Positions 22,418 through 35,154 of a stretch of 64,000 bases of DNA are shown here, one piece after another (the first letter of the stretch is position 1; every line of letters starts with the position of its first letter). Under the pieces are notes generated by a model that was not told the origin of the DNA, did no database searches, and saw only the letters and a list, made by a program, of their open reading frames with translations. This stretch comes from Oryza sativa Japonica Group (Eukaryota; Streptophyta; Magnoliopsida; Poales; Poaceae). The stretch lies in the NCBI RefSeq assembly GCF_034140825.1, contig NC_089039.1, positions 565,501-629,500 of the forward strand, read 5' to 3'. Both the position numbers and the translations under genes were made by a program.

Positions 22418-24784
22418 TTAAACCAGCCTCGCATTTGCGGGCTTCCCCTTCGATGACGGTTTCGATCCATTGCTGCCTGCGTTCTTGCTGCTGGACTTCT
22501 TCTGCAGCTGAGGATTTGCCCCTGTCTCCTTGGAATCCTGGAGCTGTTCTAATACAGCAACAACCTGCTCCATGTTAGGCCTGTTCTTGGCCTCCACAGA
22601 GATGCATTGAAGTGCCAGTGTTGCAGCCTTCTGGGCCTTGGCAAGGGAGTACTGCCCGCCCAACCGGGCGTCCAGGATGCGGAAGATGCGCCGCTTGCTC
22701 ATCAGGTATGGCCTAGCCCACTCCACCAGATTGTGCTCCCCGGTTGGGCGGTTCTTGTCCAGTGCTCGTCGTCCTGATAGCATCTCTAGCAGCACAACTC
22801 CAAAGCTATAGACGTCGCTCTTGGTGGTCAGATGGCCTTCACAACATACAGAGAAATGTGTCAGTTAATTCAATAATAGCCAAATCACTCTATGTTTGGC
22901 ACCCAGATGCCAGCAAGGGAACCATAGATTGACAGTAAACACGATGTGTAATGAAGCTCAAATCTTTGTCGTGCATGTTCATTCATTGTGATGAAATGAT
23001 TACATTCTAGGATTCAGAACATGGAAGTAATATGCTACCTGTTGCAAGGTATTCTGGTGCAGCATATCCATAAGTCCCCATCACCCTTGTGGAGACATGG
23101 CTCTTGTCACCAGTCGGTCCATCCTTTGCCAGCCCAAAATCAGAGAGCTTTGCATCATAGTTCTGAAAATACAGTCTGTCTATCAGATCACCAGTTAAGC
23201 TATCTTGTGAACACAAAGGATAATAGTTCTGAGGACTCCGTACCGCATCCAAAAGGACATTAGAGGTCTTGAAATCACGGTAGATGACTTTAACCTTGTC
23301 ACTGTGGAGAAATGCGAGCCCTTTTGCTGCTCCAAGGGCAATTTTCATCCGAAGGTTCCAGGAGAGCGGCTGAAAATGCGTACTCCCTGCATTTTACAAC
23401 ACATTTTAGCATGTTGTATTCCAAATTGTAAATCAGAAGCTAGCAACTAGGAAAGTACAAAAAAAAACTACTTACTCCTGAAAAGATGATTTTCCAAGCT
23501 ACCACGTGGCATGAACTCATAAACAAGAAGACGCTGCTCATCTTCGACGCAGTACCCAACGAGCCTTACAAGATATGGGTGTGACAACTGTCCAAGATAA
23601 TTCACTTCAGCCTGCACAAATTGAAAGGAAGATAATGTCATACACAGTGCAAACTTGACAGGAAAGAATCAGCCAGTGGGTACTAACCAGCCATTCCCTG
23701 TGACCCTGGTGGCCTTCCTGATTCAACTTCTTTACAGCAATGACCATCCCTGTGCCTGGCTTAGTTGGTGCGAGCGTCTTCTCATCGATCCACCCTTTGA
23801 AGACTGATCCAAAGCCTCCCTCACCAAGCACACTGTCTGGCCGGAAGTTTCTGGTGGCAGTCCTCAGCTCATTGAAGGCAAAGGCCTTGACATTTGCTGC
23901 CTCCAGGATCTCATCCTCGCTCCGTGGTGTTGGCGGCACCGAGGCTGCAGACACACTGGAGTTGCTAGCATACTTGGATGTCCCCCCTAAACAACAGAAG
24001 ACAGTACAAATTTTCAGGCCGTGGTCCATTAGATTTTAGCCTGATCAAGTTGTTGTTTCTTTGCTTGGTTTGGGTATTAAAAGGCAAAAACTTCACAGAT
24101 AAGTTAAGAGGTTGCACCAAAAGTATTGAACTTTCTGCATAATACAGTCAATAACATTGAAAAAAAAGCACGCAGATTTTGGTAGAAAGTAGCACCAAAA
24201 TTAGAATTTTCCACTTAGCCTGATTTGAGCTTCTGCACTTGGAACGAACAAATACTAGCAACAAAGGAAAAGTCAGATAAAGTTATATGTGCGTTTCCAT
24301 TGGAAGCTTCCTTTCCTACTCCTAGTCTGGAGAAGGAGAAGAATTGAGCTTTACGCATGAAACAAATCCAAGAAGAGCTCAAACTAGAACTTATACGCAC
24401 GCACTACCAGTGCTAGGAGACAAGGCATGTGATTGGTGACCCTAAACAGCCTGTAGGAAGCCATTAAAAAGGGGATTAAATTAACATAACCTATAGTCCT
24501 ATACTAGTAACACACAAGTCAGACACAATTACACAAATCACAAAATTCCCAACACAGAGATATGACTGATTGATTGGATACTTCAGAAATTTTTTTTAAA
24601 AAAAAAACTAAAGGAAAAAAAAAGGAATAAACATAGCATACATGTCTAGATTCTAATCACCATAGTAAGAAATGCTATATGGAGGAAGGAAGAAGAGAGG
24701 AGAAAGGTGAGACGCACCAGAAGGGGAGGAGGCGCTGCGGCAAGGGCTCTCCGAGCTGATCTTGGCGCCCCAGCAATTCCCCAT
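22418..24784 (-). CDS. RLCK176: Receptor-like cytoplasmic kinase, subfamily VII (RLCK176-type)
   Basis: Six exons (24784-24718, 23986-23688, 23611-23476, 23386-23244, 23162-23039, 22836-22418) join in frame to 395 residues. The start MGNCWGAK carries a myristoylation Gly2 and a palmitoylation-type Cys4, pointing to the plasma membrane. The kinase domain shows [11 protein letters not shown], the ATP lysine in IAVKKLN, catalytic loop [11 protein letters not shown], activation segment [16 protein letters not shown], and the C-lobe. A Ser/Lys-rich tail follows. It is an active-looking PBS1/PBL-type kinase. The symbol rests on my memory that RLCK176, a kinase acting below the chitin receptor CERK1, lies beside RPA1C and MT2B on rice chromosome 5. 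The family call is much firmer than the symbol. Confidence 0.9.
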
Positions 24785-25602
24785 GGCGAAAATCCACCAC
24801 CACCAACAACAACACCTTCACCTCGGAGGTAGTAGAGCCCAAGAAGCACCACACCTAACTCACAAAAAGACGCCTCCTTTTCGCGGGAATCGAATCGACA
24901 AAGGCTCAAGAACGAGAGGCCAGCACGGCACAGAAGCCACAAGAAGCGATCAGAACAGCTGAAATCGAATCACGAACCAGGACACCTGCTCTCCTCTCCG
25001 GCTCCTCAAAACTAAATCAACTACCTACTACTCCTCCCAATCCTCTCTCTGTTCTTCTTCAAGGAGATACGAGATAGAGAGATAGAAATAGATACAGATA
25101 GGAGATGAGAGGGAGGGGAGCAAGAGATTTGTACTATGGAAGAAGTTGGGATGAATGGATCAAAGGATTGGTGGGAGAGGAGATTAAAGGGGATATGTAT
25201 CTGTGACTCTCGTGCTTGCCTGCCTTAGCTGAGGGACTCAACTCTGTTGACCTTTTGAGCATGAGAGCGACGCACAGCATGCAACCATCAGCTGCTGCCT
25301 TTCGATTTCTTTCTCCTTCTTCTAGAATTCTACTCGAAAGAAAGAGGAAGGAGGAGAGGAAGATGAAGAGGAGGAGGAAGCCATTAATGGTGGTTGGGGA
25401 AGAAGGAAAAAGCCTTTGCAGGCTTGTAGCCGCCATCCTCAACCTCAACCTCTTGTGGCGTCCCTACCCACGCTCTATGACATGTGGGGCCCACTGCGAA
25501 GATGCCGATGGATCTGAGCCGTCGGATGGGCATCCAACGGATGGATTCGTGTTCTTTTTTTTTTCTGTTTTGCTTGGCTGCAGGGAGACTGGAGGGACAG
25601 GT
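24785..25602. other. Leader and promoter region of the RLCK gene
   Basis: Directly upstream of the start codon (minus strand) there are purine/pyrimidine-rich tracts (25040-25120, GATAGAGA-like), typical of a cereal 5'UTR and core promoter. Reading frames in 25200-25600 look like chance frames. Confidence 0.4.
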
Positions 25603-25612
25603 CATGTATCTA

Positions 25613-26022
25613 GGCAACATATCCTATGCACACAGGCCCTCACGTGTACACACGTACACACTAACTAAAAAATGTCACCAAAAAATCTAGAAAAAATCAT
25701 ACACATACTTTCAATTGTATTACACCTAGAGTTAAAATATTAACGTCAAATTTATTATATTTTAGCCGTAACAAAAAAACAAAAAATCTGACAGTTTTAA
25801 GGTTGTAATTTTATCAGAATTTTATATTTTTTGTTATTCTCTATGTAGAATGAATTTGAAGATGCGACTTTGCACGTAGATATAATACTATTGAAAGTAC
25901 ATGTATGAATTTTCCTAAAATTTTTTTTGATAATTTTTAGTTGGTGTACACGGTGTGTACACACGAGGGCCTGTGTGCATAGGATACGCTCCACGAGGGC
26001 CTGTGTGTATAGGATACGCTCC
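25613..26022. mobile_element. MULE-like MITE with 10-bp target duplication and a doubled right end
   Basis: Inverted ends (ATATCCTATGCACACAGGCC at the left, its near-complement at the right) enclose an AT-rich body. CATGTATCTA flanks both sides (25603-25612, 26023-26032). A 9-10 bp duplication fits Mutator-like elements. The right terminal 30 bp is present twice in tandem (25963-25992, 25993-26022). Confidence 0.75.
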
Positions 26023-26089
26023 CATGTATCTAACCTGAGTTGAGTCAGCATTGATATGATCATGTGTACACACATGAAAGGTTTGTTTC

Positions 26090-26720
26090 AACATATTTTT
26101 GTATTCTAATAAATGTGATTCAATTCTATCGGGGTAGCAACAAGTAAATCGGAACAAAACTTGGCATTTCGGCACATCTACCATATCACGCGGAAAGGGA
26201 CGATGGATGAGCTACCTGTATATCGACTAGAAAACTAACAAGTGTCCATAGAAGTCACGTGCACCATTCTATTTTTAAAACGTGATTATTTTTCTTATTG
26301 AAAATTAGTTTATTATAAGCATATGTGGTATATCAAAAATGTAAAGAAATTTTTTTATGACAACATTTTTGTATTCTAATAAATGTTATTCAATTCTATG
26401 AGGCTAGCAACAAATAAATCGGAATAAAACTTAGCATTTCGGCACATCTACCATATCACATGGAAAGGGACGATTGATGGGCTACTTTTATTCGACTAAA
26501 TCAACAAACTGTACATAGACGTCACATATATAGTCATATACCATTCAATTCTTAAATTTGATTTTCCTTATTGAAATTTAGTTAATTATAAGCAAGCAGT
26601 ATATCAAAATTGTAAAAAAAAAAGTTTATGAAAACATTTTCGTGTTCTAATAAATGTGGTTCTTTGTAACGTGGTAACAAACAAATCGAAATAAATAGCA
26701 TTTTGTCATGTGTCCTTTGA
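26090..26720. repeat. 271-bp tandem repeat, two full copies and one partial
   Basis: Units start at 26090, 26362 and 26633 with AACATTTTTGTATTCTAAT-like phrases, and the copies share TTTCGGCACATCTACCATAT. Copies are diverged, so this is an old array. No coding content. Confidence 0.8.
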
Positions 26721-27620
26721 GAGGTGTGATTCATGCACCAACAAATACAGGTGTTTATACGTTGTACGAGTTTTAAAAGTATATATATTTCCTATATGCA
26801 TGTATATATAAGGCACATGTCACTCATGTATATAGTATGGAGTAGGTGCTAAGTGCAAGTTCACACCTATGGGAGGGATGATGTAACGAATATATGGGAT
26901 AGAATTTATTCTTGCATTATAAGTATCTGTCGCACATAATTTTAAGTTTCTTCTTGTAAAGTACTCCCTCCATTGATTTTAAGGGGCACATTTTGATTTC
27001 AATAGACCAAAGTATGTTGATTTTGATTAAATATTAGTAAAATTATAAGTATATTTAGTATATAAAATTTGCAATTGATTCATATTTAAAAGTGGTTTTA
27101 CGTATATATTTAGGTTTTACAGCTTACTAATGATATAGTATACTACAACAAAATAGTTACAAATTTTAATCTCCACACAACTTTTAAATTAAAATATGCC
27201 TTATAAAAATCAACACAATAGCAGCCACTACTACTCTTTACAAACGTTGTACTATCTTTGTGTGGGTTGTTTTAAAAAAAACTGCTAGAAAAACGTAATA
27301 ATGAAAAAACCTCTCAAAATCAGTTCTAAAATCAAAATTTTAGATTTTAAATTTAGCTATGACTGATAAGTCAATAAGGAGTTACAATTGTTTACAAATA
27401 TTTAGTCATCCAATGAGAATAGCACGAATTAATAAGTTAATTAATTAATCAGGTAGAGGTTTGGTACGTAGATCTCGGTGCAGAGATGTACGCGGATGTG
27501 TGGACGGGCGTGTTGATTCATTCACAAGTTGCCTTGCCACCAGGGGACACAACTATCATATTTCTAATTTCTAATTAACCTAGTTGACCTGTATTACCTG
27601 CAATATAATTAATGTTAATT

Positions 27621-27642
27621 GCACATACATATATATATATAT

Positions 27643-27719
<77 letters not shown>

Positions 27720-27740
27720 TACATATATATATATATATAC
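27621..27740. repeat. Interrupted (TA)n microsatellite
   Basis: About 120 bp of TA with scattered ACATATA interruptions. Unlike the TA tracts at 32.2 and 55.4 kb, no Micron body adjoins it. Confidence 0.9.
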
Positions 27741-27757
27741 CTGCTGCTTGCTTGCTA

Positions 27758-27982
27758 CTACCTCCATATTTTAATGTATGACGCCGTTGACTTTTTATCC
27801 AATGTTTGACCATTCGTTTTATTCAAAAAATCTATGCAATTATCATTTATTTTATTGTGACTTGATTTATCATCAAATATCTTTTAAGCATGACATAAAT
27901 ATTTTCATAAAAATTAAATAAAACGAATGGTCAAACATTGATAAAAAGTCAACGGTACCATATATTAAAAATACGGAGGGAG
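27758..27982. mobile_element. Stowaway-type MITE
   Basis: It starts CTACCTCCATATTTTAATG after TA and ends ATACGGAGGGAG before TA. Inner arms GCCGTTGACTTTTT and AAAAAGTCAACGG are the same family as 19452, 31354, 31677 and 33740. Confidence 0.9.
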
Positions 27983-29581
27983 TACTTGCTAGTGTGCAAC
28001 TTGGAAATGAACACGTCGGCCAGCTCGTGAATTTTAACCTCTGATCTCATCATTTTCATGTGTACTCCTGATCTTTCTTTCTCAACTGTTTGTTGATTTT
28101 TTTTGCTCGTGTGTTGTCATTATTTTCTTTGTTTTTTTTACATGTCGTTTTAAATATCTGACACTGGCTAGCGTCTGCTAATACGTACGCATGTGTTTTT
28201 AATAAGACGTACGTACTCTTGCCTGGACATAAAGAAAGACTATCATGCGTGAATATGTAACCAAATTGTTGAAACATTTCTAAAAAGAATATGTAACCAT
28301 CAGTACAGCTATAAAAAAAATAGACATCATGCGTGAATCGTGATCGAAACATTAGTTCTTGGTAAGAATTCGTCTACTCCGGCTGATATAATTAATTGGT
28401 AAATATATTTTTCCCAACTGTACGAGATCATGAGGTCAATCTTTCCGGTAAAAGTGGACTCTTTTTTACTTTACCATGGCATTAGCTAGCAGGTAGTACA
28501 ATATATATGTACGATCGCAACAATAACTATAATTGTATCAACATTAGTACGGATGAAGACCTTTGGCGAGCTAAAAACCAATATAATTAAGCAGATGCGA
28601 TTCATTGATCATGACTCATCAGGTCCTAATTAGCCAACGAATTAACCAATTACCTGCCACGAGTTGACCAGAAACCATGCGTGCATGTTGCACAAATTAA
28701 ATCAAAATAAAAAACCATACGGTCCAGCATATCCTTCGATAGATCATAATATGGCTCCGTTAGAATCTGATTATATGATGAATATCAAGTGCGCACGTAA
28801 AACGAGATAAGTCATTAGCATATAATTAATTAAGTTTTAATTATTAAAAAAAATAAAAATGGATTTACTTGGTTTTTATAGCAAAATACACTGTTTATTA
28901 ATTTGAAAAGCGTGCTAACAAAAACTGAGGAAAAATCCAGATGTTGTGGATGTTGTTGGAGTTTAGAACAGGACCTATGTCATAATATGATCAAAACTGG
29001 TTAAAATACTGGTTAGGTCATATCATATTTATAGTTAAAAAAGATTTTAGTACCAGACAACATAGCCATCGATAATTAATGAAACACCAATATTTAAGAT
29101 ATACATGTAGCTCTAGTCATTTGAAGATTCTTATAAAAATACGATAATATATTTATAAAAATAAGTGTACATGTGTGTGAACGAACGTGTCTTCGTACTG
29201 TATTTTGGGAGAAAAATATATAGCTAGCTAGAAGTATATTTACCGGCTCGATATGAGATGGCCTAATTAATTAAGCTGATGGCGACACCCAAAAATGAGC
29301 ACTAGCTAACTAGAGAGGAGGTTGGCTATGTCGGCACGGTAGGGTTAAAAGGTTATCTTCTTTTGTTTTATTTTTCTTTTTTATTTTTTAGATAGATGCA
29401 TTTTGTGTTCCGGTTGATCCATGTATCACGCTTCAAAGTGATCAAACCCGACAGTGACTGCCTGTCCTGGTACGGCAGCTTATATTGACGAGAGCACCCC
29501 ATGGATCGGATTTTACAATCATCAACCAAGTTTGGCTAGACACCCTCACACATTATATTGATATAAAAATGCTAGATACTA

Positions 29582-30791
29582 ACTCGATCCGTTCTAAAAT
29601 ATAGATATTTTTAGAGTTGAACATGTGTATTACAAAAAGATAGAATTAAATGAAGGTTAGTTGTGATTGGTTGAGAAGTAGAGGTATGTGAGAGAATTGA
29701 ATGATGAAACACTGGTGGAGAAACCATCTTTGGTCGGTCGGCTAAATTCCACAATAGTCCCGGTTCTAATAAAAATCGGGACTAAAAAGCATTTTTAGTC
29801 CCGGTTTAAAAGTTGAGGGGTAAAAATTTCTAAAAAGCATTTTTAGTCCCGGTTTAAAAGTTGAGGGATACTTTTTGATCTTTAGTCCCGGTTCAAGATC
29901 ATTTTTAGTCCTGGTTCAATAAGTTGTCGGGTTCAAGACATTGTCGGGTTCAAGACAGACCCCAATTATTTTTATTCCCGGTTGGTATAAACAACCGGGA
30001 CTAAAAGTAGATCTTTAGTCCCGGTTGTTTATACCAATCGGGAGCAAAAAGTACCCCGAGCCGCGCGCCATCGATACTTATCCGCGCGCAATTCCTCTCG
30101 ATCTCCTCCCCTCTCATTAACTCCTTCTCCATCCCTTCCTCTCCCCTTCCCCTCCCGTTCCTCCCCTTCCCTTCTCTGTAGCGGCGGCCAGGCGGGAGCG
30201 GCGGCGGCCGAGCTGGCGCGGCAGAGGCCGAGAGGACGGGGGTCGGGAGGCCGGCGGCACCCTCCCCTCGATCTGCTGCCGGATTTTTTTTTTCAACTTA
30301 TGGTTCATTGGATTTGATTTGTGATGTATGTGATATTGGATCTGATCTGTGATGTATTTGAGTTGTGATGTATTTCTTTTAGGATTTGTGATGTATTTTT
30401 TGTTTGAGATTCTGTGATGGGATGTATTTGTGATCTGTGGTGTATTTCTTTCCAAACTGTGATGCATTTCTTCCCAGATCTGTGATGCTATTGGGGATAT
30501 CTAGGGAGCGGATCAATTTTAGCAAAAAAAAAATCAAATCAACCGGGACTGCTCCCACCATCTTTAGTCCTGGTTACTAAAGATGGATTTTTAGTCCCGA
30601 TTAGTCATCTTTAGTCCCAGATTCGTAGTCCCGGTTGTATAACCGGGACTATAGGGGGATCCCAACCGGGAGTAAAGCCCCTTTCTCCACCAGTGAAAGA
30701 TCGTGGTTGGTTGAGAAGAAAATGTTAGTGGAGAGGTTATATTTTGGAAGAATCTTGAACGCTACATGTTGTTATATTTTAGAACGGATGT
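29582..30791. mobile_element. MITE-like unit split by a CACTA insertion
   Basis: The outer ends ATCCGTTCTAAAATATA (29588-29604) and TATTTTAGAACGGAT (near 30773-30788) are inverted. Once the CACTA element at 29710-30695 is removed, they enclose a short body of about 220 bp. The phrase GGTTGAGAAG recurs on both sides of the insertion. Exact ends are uncertain. Confidence 0.6.
29710..30695. mobile_element. Non-autonomous CACTA (En/Spm-type) element
   Basis: Its ends CACTGGTGGAGAAACC and TTTCTCCACCAGTG are inverted, with a 3-bp AAA duplication on both sides (29707-29709, 30696-30698). Subterminal arrays of the phrase TTTAGTCCCGGTT occur in both orientations. The middle (30085-30290) is abruptly GC-rich, pyrimidine-rich then GGC-rich, and looks like captured gene 5' sequence. 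No transposase frame is present. Confidence 0.9.
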
Positions 30792-30830
30792 AGCAGGCTA
30801 GTAGCTTATTTTTTATTGCCTAGGAATGTA

Positions 30831-30975
30831 CTCCCTTCGTACCATAAAAAAATCAATACGAGATGTAACGTTTCCTACTATAATAAATCTGGACATGGGT
30901 ATGTACGGATTCACTGTACTAGCAGGAAACATCACATCATATTCTAGGTTAATTAAATTTTTATGGGATGGAGAG
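30831..30975. mobile_element. Stowaway-type MITE
   Basis: It begins CTCCCTTCGTACCATAAAA and ends TTATGGGATGGAGAG, flanked by TA on both sides. It lies 40 bp right of the split MITE. Confidence 0.8.
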
Positions 30976-31353
30976 TATTGTACACACTCTCCTCTTAAAA
31001 AATAACTGAATTATGTCACCCCTATCAATAATTAAATGTAATTTCTTACAGTTTCACTTATTATAGGGTGTTATGCGTGCATGTAAGTAAGTATCTCCGT
31101 TTATTTAATTTAGTCATTGCATCATTGTTTTTTCACTCCAGTAAATTTGTGAGGGCGTTTTACTAAAGATTTTTACGTATTTATAAGCGTAATAGTTGAT
31201 GCTACCGTGTCAATATTGTATACTCTTAGCAATAGTTGTATATATATGATGCCGTCCTAAAATTTAGAAGTCGGAGTGACACATCACTAAACAATATGCT
31301 GACGTATATCAGTATATCACAATCACATATAGTCAATATGTTATTGCCAATTA

Positions 31354-31591
31354 CTACCTCCTTCCCTAAATATTTGACACCGTTGACTTTTTTAAACATG
31401 TTTAACCGTTCGTTTTATTCAAAAACTTTTGTGATATGTGTAAAACTATATGTATACATAAAAGTATATTTAACAATAAATTAAATGATAGAAAAAGAAT
31501 TAACAATTACTTAAATTTTTTGAATAAGATAAACGGTCAAACATTTTTAAAAAAGTCAACGGCGTCAAATAATATTTTGGGATGGAGGTAG
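31354..31591. mobile_element. Stowaway-type MITE
   Basis: It starts CTACCTCCTTCCCTAAAT after TA and ends GGGATGGAGGTAG before TA. Inner arms ACACCGTTGACTTTTTT and AAAAAGTCAACGGCGT pair. Confidence 0.88.
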
Positions 31592-31676
31592 TATATATAT
31601 TAAGGTCCTTTGTCGTAGCCTAGCTAAGCCATCTAAATTCTACCGACGTAATCGTGCTAGGAAGCGTCATTAATTA

Positions 31677-31898
31677 CTCCCTATGTATTTTAATTTAATG
31701 TACGACGTCGTTTAACAATTCTTCTGGTTAAAAAAAATTATATAATTATCATTTATTTTATTATAATTTAATTTATTATAAAATATTCTTTAAGCATTAC
31801 ATAAATATTTTTATATTTGTATAAAAATTTTAAATAAGACGAATGATCAAACGCTAGTAAAAAAGTCAACGGCGTAATACATTAAAATACGGAGCGAG
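31677..31898. mobile_element. Stowaway-type MITE
   Basis: It starts CTCCCTATGTATTTTAAT after TA and ends AATACGGAGCGAG. The right-hand TA is changed to CA. Same family as 19452 and 27758. Only about 85 bp separates it from the preceding copy. Confidence 0.85.
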
Positions 31899-32193
31899 CA
31901 TATGAATTAGTCTTGTAATATATATAGTGTGTGTAGGAGTGCACGCGTCTACACTGTATTCTTTTTTTTAAAAAAAATGATAGTAGATGTGGCCATAGTG
32001 AATTGTTGGGGTGAACAATTGGTGAGGCCGGAATCAATCTGTGGATGAAAAGGACAGAAAAGAAAAGGAAAGAAAGTGGCTGGGCACATGTACCATGCAT
32101 ATCCATGGATAGATGATCAAGACATCGATCAAGTAGAAATGAAGGAAAGGAAAAGAGCTAGCTAGGCGCCACCACCACTTGATGCCGACGTAT

Positions 32194-32668
<475 letters not shown>

Positions 32669-32717
<49 letters not shown>
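32669..32717. repeat. (TA)n tract, right flank of Micron copy A
   Basis: About 23 TA units, shorter than the left tract. Confidence 0.95.
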
Positions 32718-32720
<3 letters not shown>

Positions 32721-32724
32721 CATA

Positions 32725-32812
32725 CTTCATACGTTTCACGATGAAAGTCACTCAATCATTTCCTATATTTATATTGATGTTAATAAATTTAAACACTGTG
32801 AAACGGAGGGAG
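32725..32812. mobile_element. Short Stowaway-type MITE
   Basis: It starts CTTCATACGTTTCACGAT and ends CTGTGAAACGGAGGGAG, flanked by TA. At 88 bp it is close to the 72-bp copy at 35449. It starts 8 bp after the Micron's TA tract. Confidence 0.8.
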
Positions 32813-33739
32813 TATACGTGTCCTTTGCTCATGTATGACAATGGACTAATTATTCTAATCATCATCTGCTGATATAAATAAAAATATATGTAATTAATAT
32901 AAATACTAGTATTTAATTTGGGTCTGATTGGTTAGAACAATTTCATTTTTGGTGGCTCACGTTAATTGGCTAGCGGCGTGTTAAGTAAGACACTCATCGA
33001 TCTATCGATTCATTAATATATGCACGAGATGGCTTGAAAAATTCACAGCAATTTTAGATTTTCAGGGTCGAGAGAGAGCGATCGATTGATGGAGATGTAT
33101 GCATTGTACCGGCCTACTATATTTACTGCTCTCTTGCATTGCAAAAAGTATCAGTTTGTCGGCTAGCTCTAGCCAGCTCATACTGCCCCTGTTCTTTTTA
33201 TTTAATTTCAATATATTGAGACAATAAATACACATGTTTTTATTATTAGTAGTGTTCTTAATTTCTACCTATATATTTGTAAGTTGTAGTATATAACGAT
33301 TACAATAATTGGATATAGTTTCTTTAAAAGCAAAAGCAGGAATGAATTCTATTATTAAAAAAGATATATTTGTAGTAATTAAAAATTATATGAAAAATAT
33401 TCATCATGAAAAATCTGTGAATATCATTTTTTGCATGTTAACCCTTAAATTTATATGCTAATAATTTAATGTCATCATATTTGACCGTATGTATTTTAGG
33501 GTAAAATGTTAATTAGAGCGGAGGTAGTAACAACTTGCAAGGGAGCATGCATGCATGTATGAAGCAATCAGCTCTGACCAGGAGTTGTTGTAGTTGTCGT
33601 TGTAGTTGGACCTTTGGTTTGATTTTGCGACGAACTTTTGGGCTGTCCGTTTCACACGTACTCATACACGCTACATTAATATTTCTTCAGATTCAGGGGT
33701 ACATACAGCTAACCTACCTAGCTCATCAATTAATACGTA
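32813..33739. other. AT-rich spacer without a gene
   Basis: No coding region or element ends recognised. 33180-33500 has weak Stowaway-like terminal phrases at both ends (ATACTGCCCCTGTTC; GGAGGTAGTA) that may mark a decayed copy. Confidence 0.35.
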
Positions 33740-33975
33740 CTTCATCCGTATTTTAATGTATGATGCCGTTAACTTTTCGATCAACGTTTGACCATTCGTT
33801 TTATTCAGAAATTTTGTGCAAATATAAAAATATTTATGTTCAACTTAAAGAACATTTGATGACGAATCAAGTCACAATAAAATAAATGATAGTTACATAA
33901 ATTTTTTGAACAAGACGAATGGTCAAATATTAGACAAAAAATTAACGACGTCATACATTAAAATATGGAGGTAGT
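33740..33975. mobile_element. Stowaway-type MITE
   Basis: It starts CTTCATCCGTATTTTAATG after TA and ends AAATATGGAGGTAG before TA. Inner arms CGATCAACGTTTGACC are shared with the 19452 copy. Confidence 0.88.
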
Positions 33976-34496
33976 ACGATATTTATATGAAGCTTATCTC
34001 TCTCTGTATGTATGCCGCACGGTTAGCTTGGAGTACAGTGATGTGCATGCATGCTTGCTTGCTTTTGGAAGAAAATTAAAAAGAGGGATTATTCTCATGA
34101 CTGACCTGACCTATGCATGCGTTCATGTATGTATCACAAAAAAGATTGGAACAACACGTACGTCAATACATATATGTGCCAATCCTATCCACCTCATCAT
34201 GCTCGTGATTCAACCACTGCCTGGCTGCATCTGCGCAAGCAAACACACGAAACATCTCGTAAAATTTGATTATCACACACACACATATATATATATGTCA
34301 TTGGTACGTATATGGTATATTGTTTAGAAACACAATATAAGCACTTGTGCTCGTAATTAACACGCACACACTAGTAAGTATCATCTATCACTGAAAGAAT
34401 AATCACCCATAAATATGAGCATCTGCATCAAGTTTAGTACTTCAATCCGGATGGATATATTTCACCACAAGAATTCAAGAAACATACTCCCACAGT

Positions 34497-34590
34497 TAGA
34501 GAAATCAAATCTAATACGGGATGTAACATATCATAGTACTAAAATATGTCACATCTCGTATTAGGTTTGTTTTTCATAGGACGGAGGGAG
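34497..34590. mobile_element. Short Stowaway-type MITE
   Basis: It starts CTCCCACAGTTAGAG and ends CATAGGACGGAGGGAG, flanked by TA. Inner arms ATACGGGATGTAACATAT and ATGTCACATCTCGTAT pair. It resembles the copy at 7561. Confidence 0.85.
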
Positions 34591-34737
34591 TAACTAGTTG
34601 AGCTTTACCCTATATCTAGAGAAAGAAATAAACAGTGAGAGAGAAAAAAAAAGACACATGAATCTCTGTAGATCATCTAGTTGGTCGCCGCTCGCCATGT
34701 GATTGGCATTCAGGAAGGCGCTTGTGGGTTCCATTCC

Positions 34738-34822
34738 GGCCCATCTAGTATAGCCAGCTTGTTAATATCCTCCCTGGGCCGGCCCAAGTAACCCACCCAC
34801 TGGCATGGTCTGCTCCGGCCCA
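34738..34822. promoter_or_regulatory. Site II-type cluster upstream of the truncated RPA1 copy
   Basis: GGCCCA occurs near 34739, within 34776-34786 (CTGGGCCGGCCCAAG) and near 34817. The same kind of cluster precedes the intact RPA1C, so the duplication may have included the promoter. Confidence 0.5.
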
Positions 34823-35154
34823 ACTAACCCACGACTGCTTGGCTATTTCCGTCATTTTCACGCTGAAAACCCCCCTCCTCCCCTCCACCACAATCGTCCC
34901 GCCAAACTCGAACGCAACCGCCTCCCAATCCCCATCTCCGCCGCACGATCCGCCTCGAGATTCGCGGAATTTCCCTTCCCTCCCTCTTCTCTCGTACGCC
35001 ACCCACTGATTGCGCCACGTCATCTATATTACTACACCTCTCACTCTCACTCTCAGTCCATAACTGACCAAGAATCTATCGCTACCCATCGATCCAGGAG
35101 GAAGGAGGCCAGTGAGAAGCTTCCAGAAGGTTCGATCGGGAGCGCGGAGTGGTG

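Larger units (their letters stand above)
26721..29577. other. Gene-poor AT-rich stretch with MITE fragments
   Basis: No gene can be supported. About 26960-27230 has one Stowaway-like end (GTACTCCCTCCATTG) with a decayed partner. 27270-27400 and 28795-28930 resemble single arms of the inverted-repeat MITE at 37540-37860. A TA tract and a Stowaway are listed separately. Confidence 0.45.

Noticed and set aside
27621-27740. TA tract as a third Micron site
   Set aside because: Neither flank shows the CCATGGTGCCC or AAATTTACT end phrases, so no Micron body is present.
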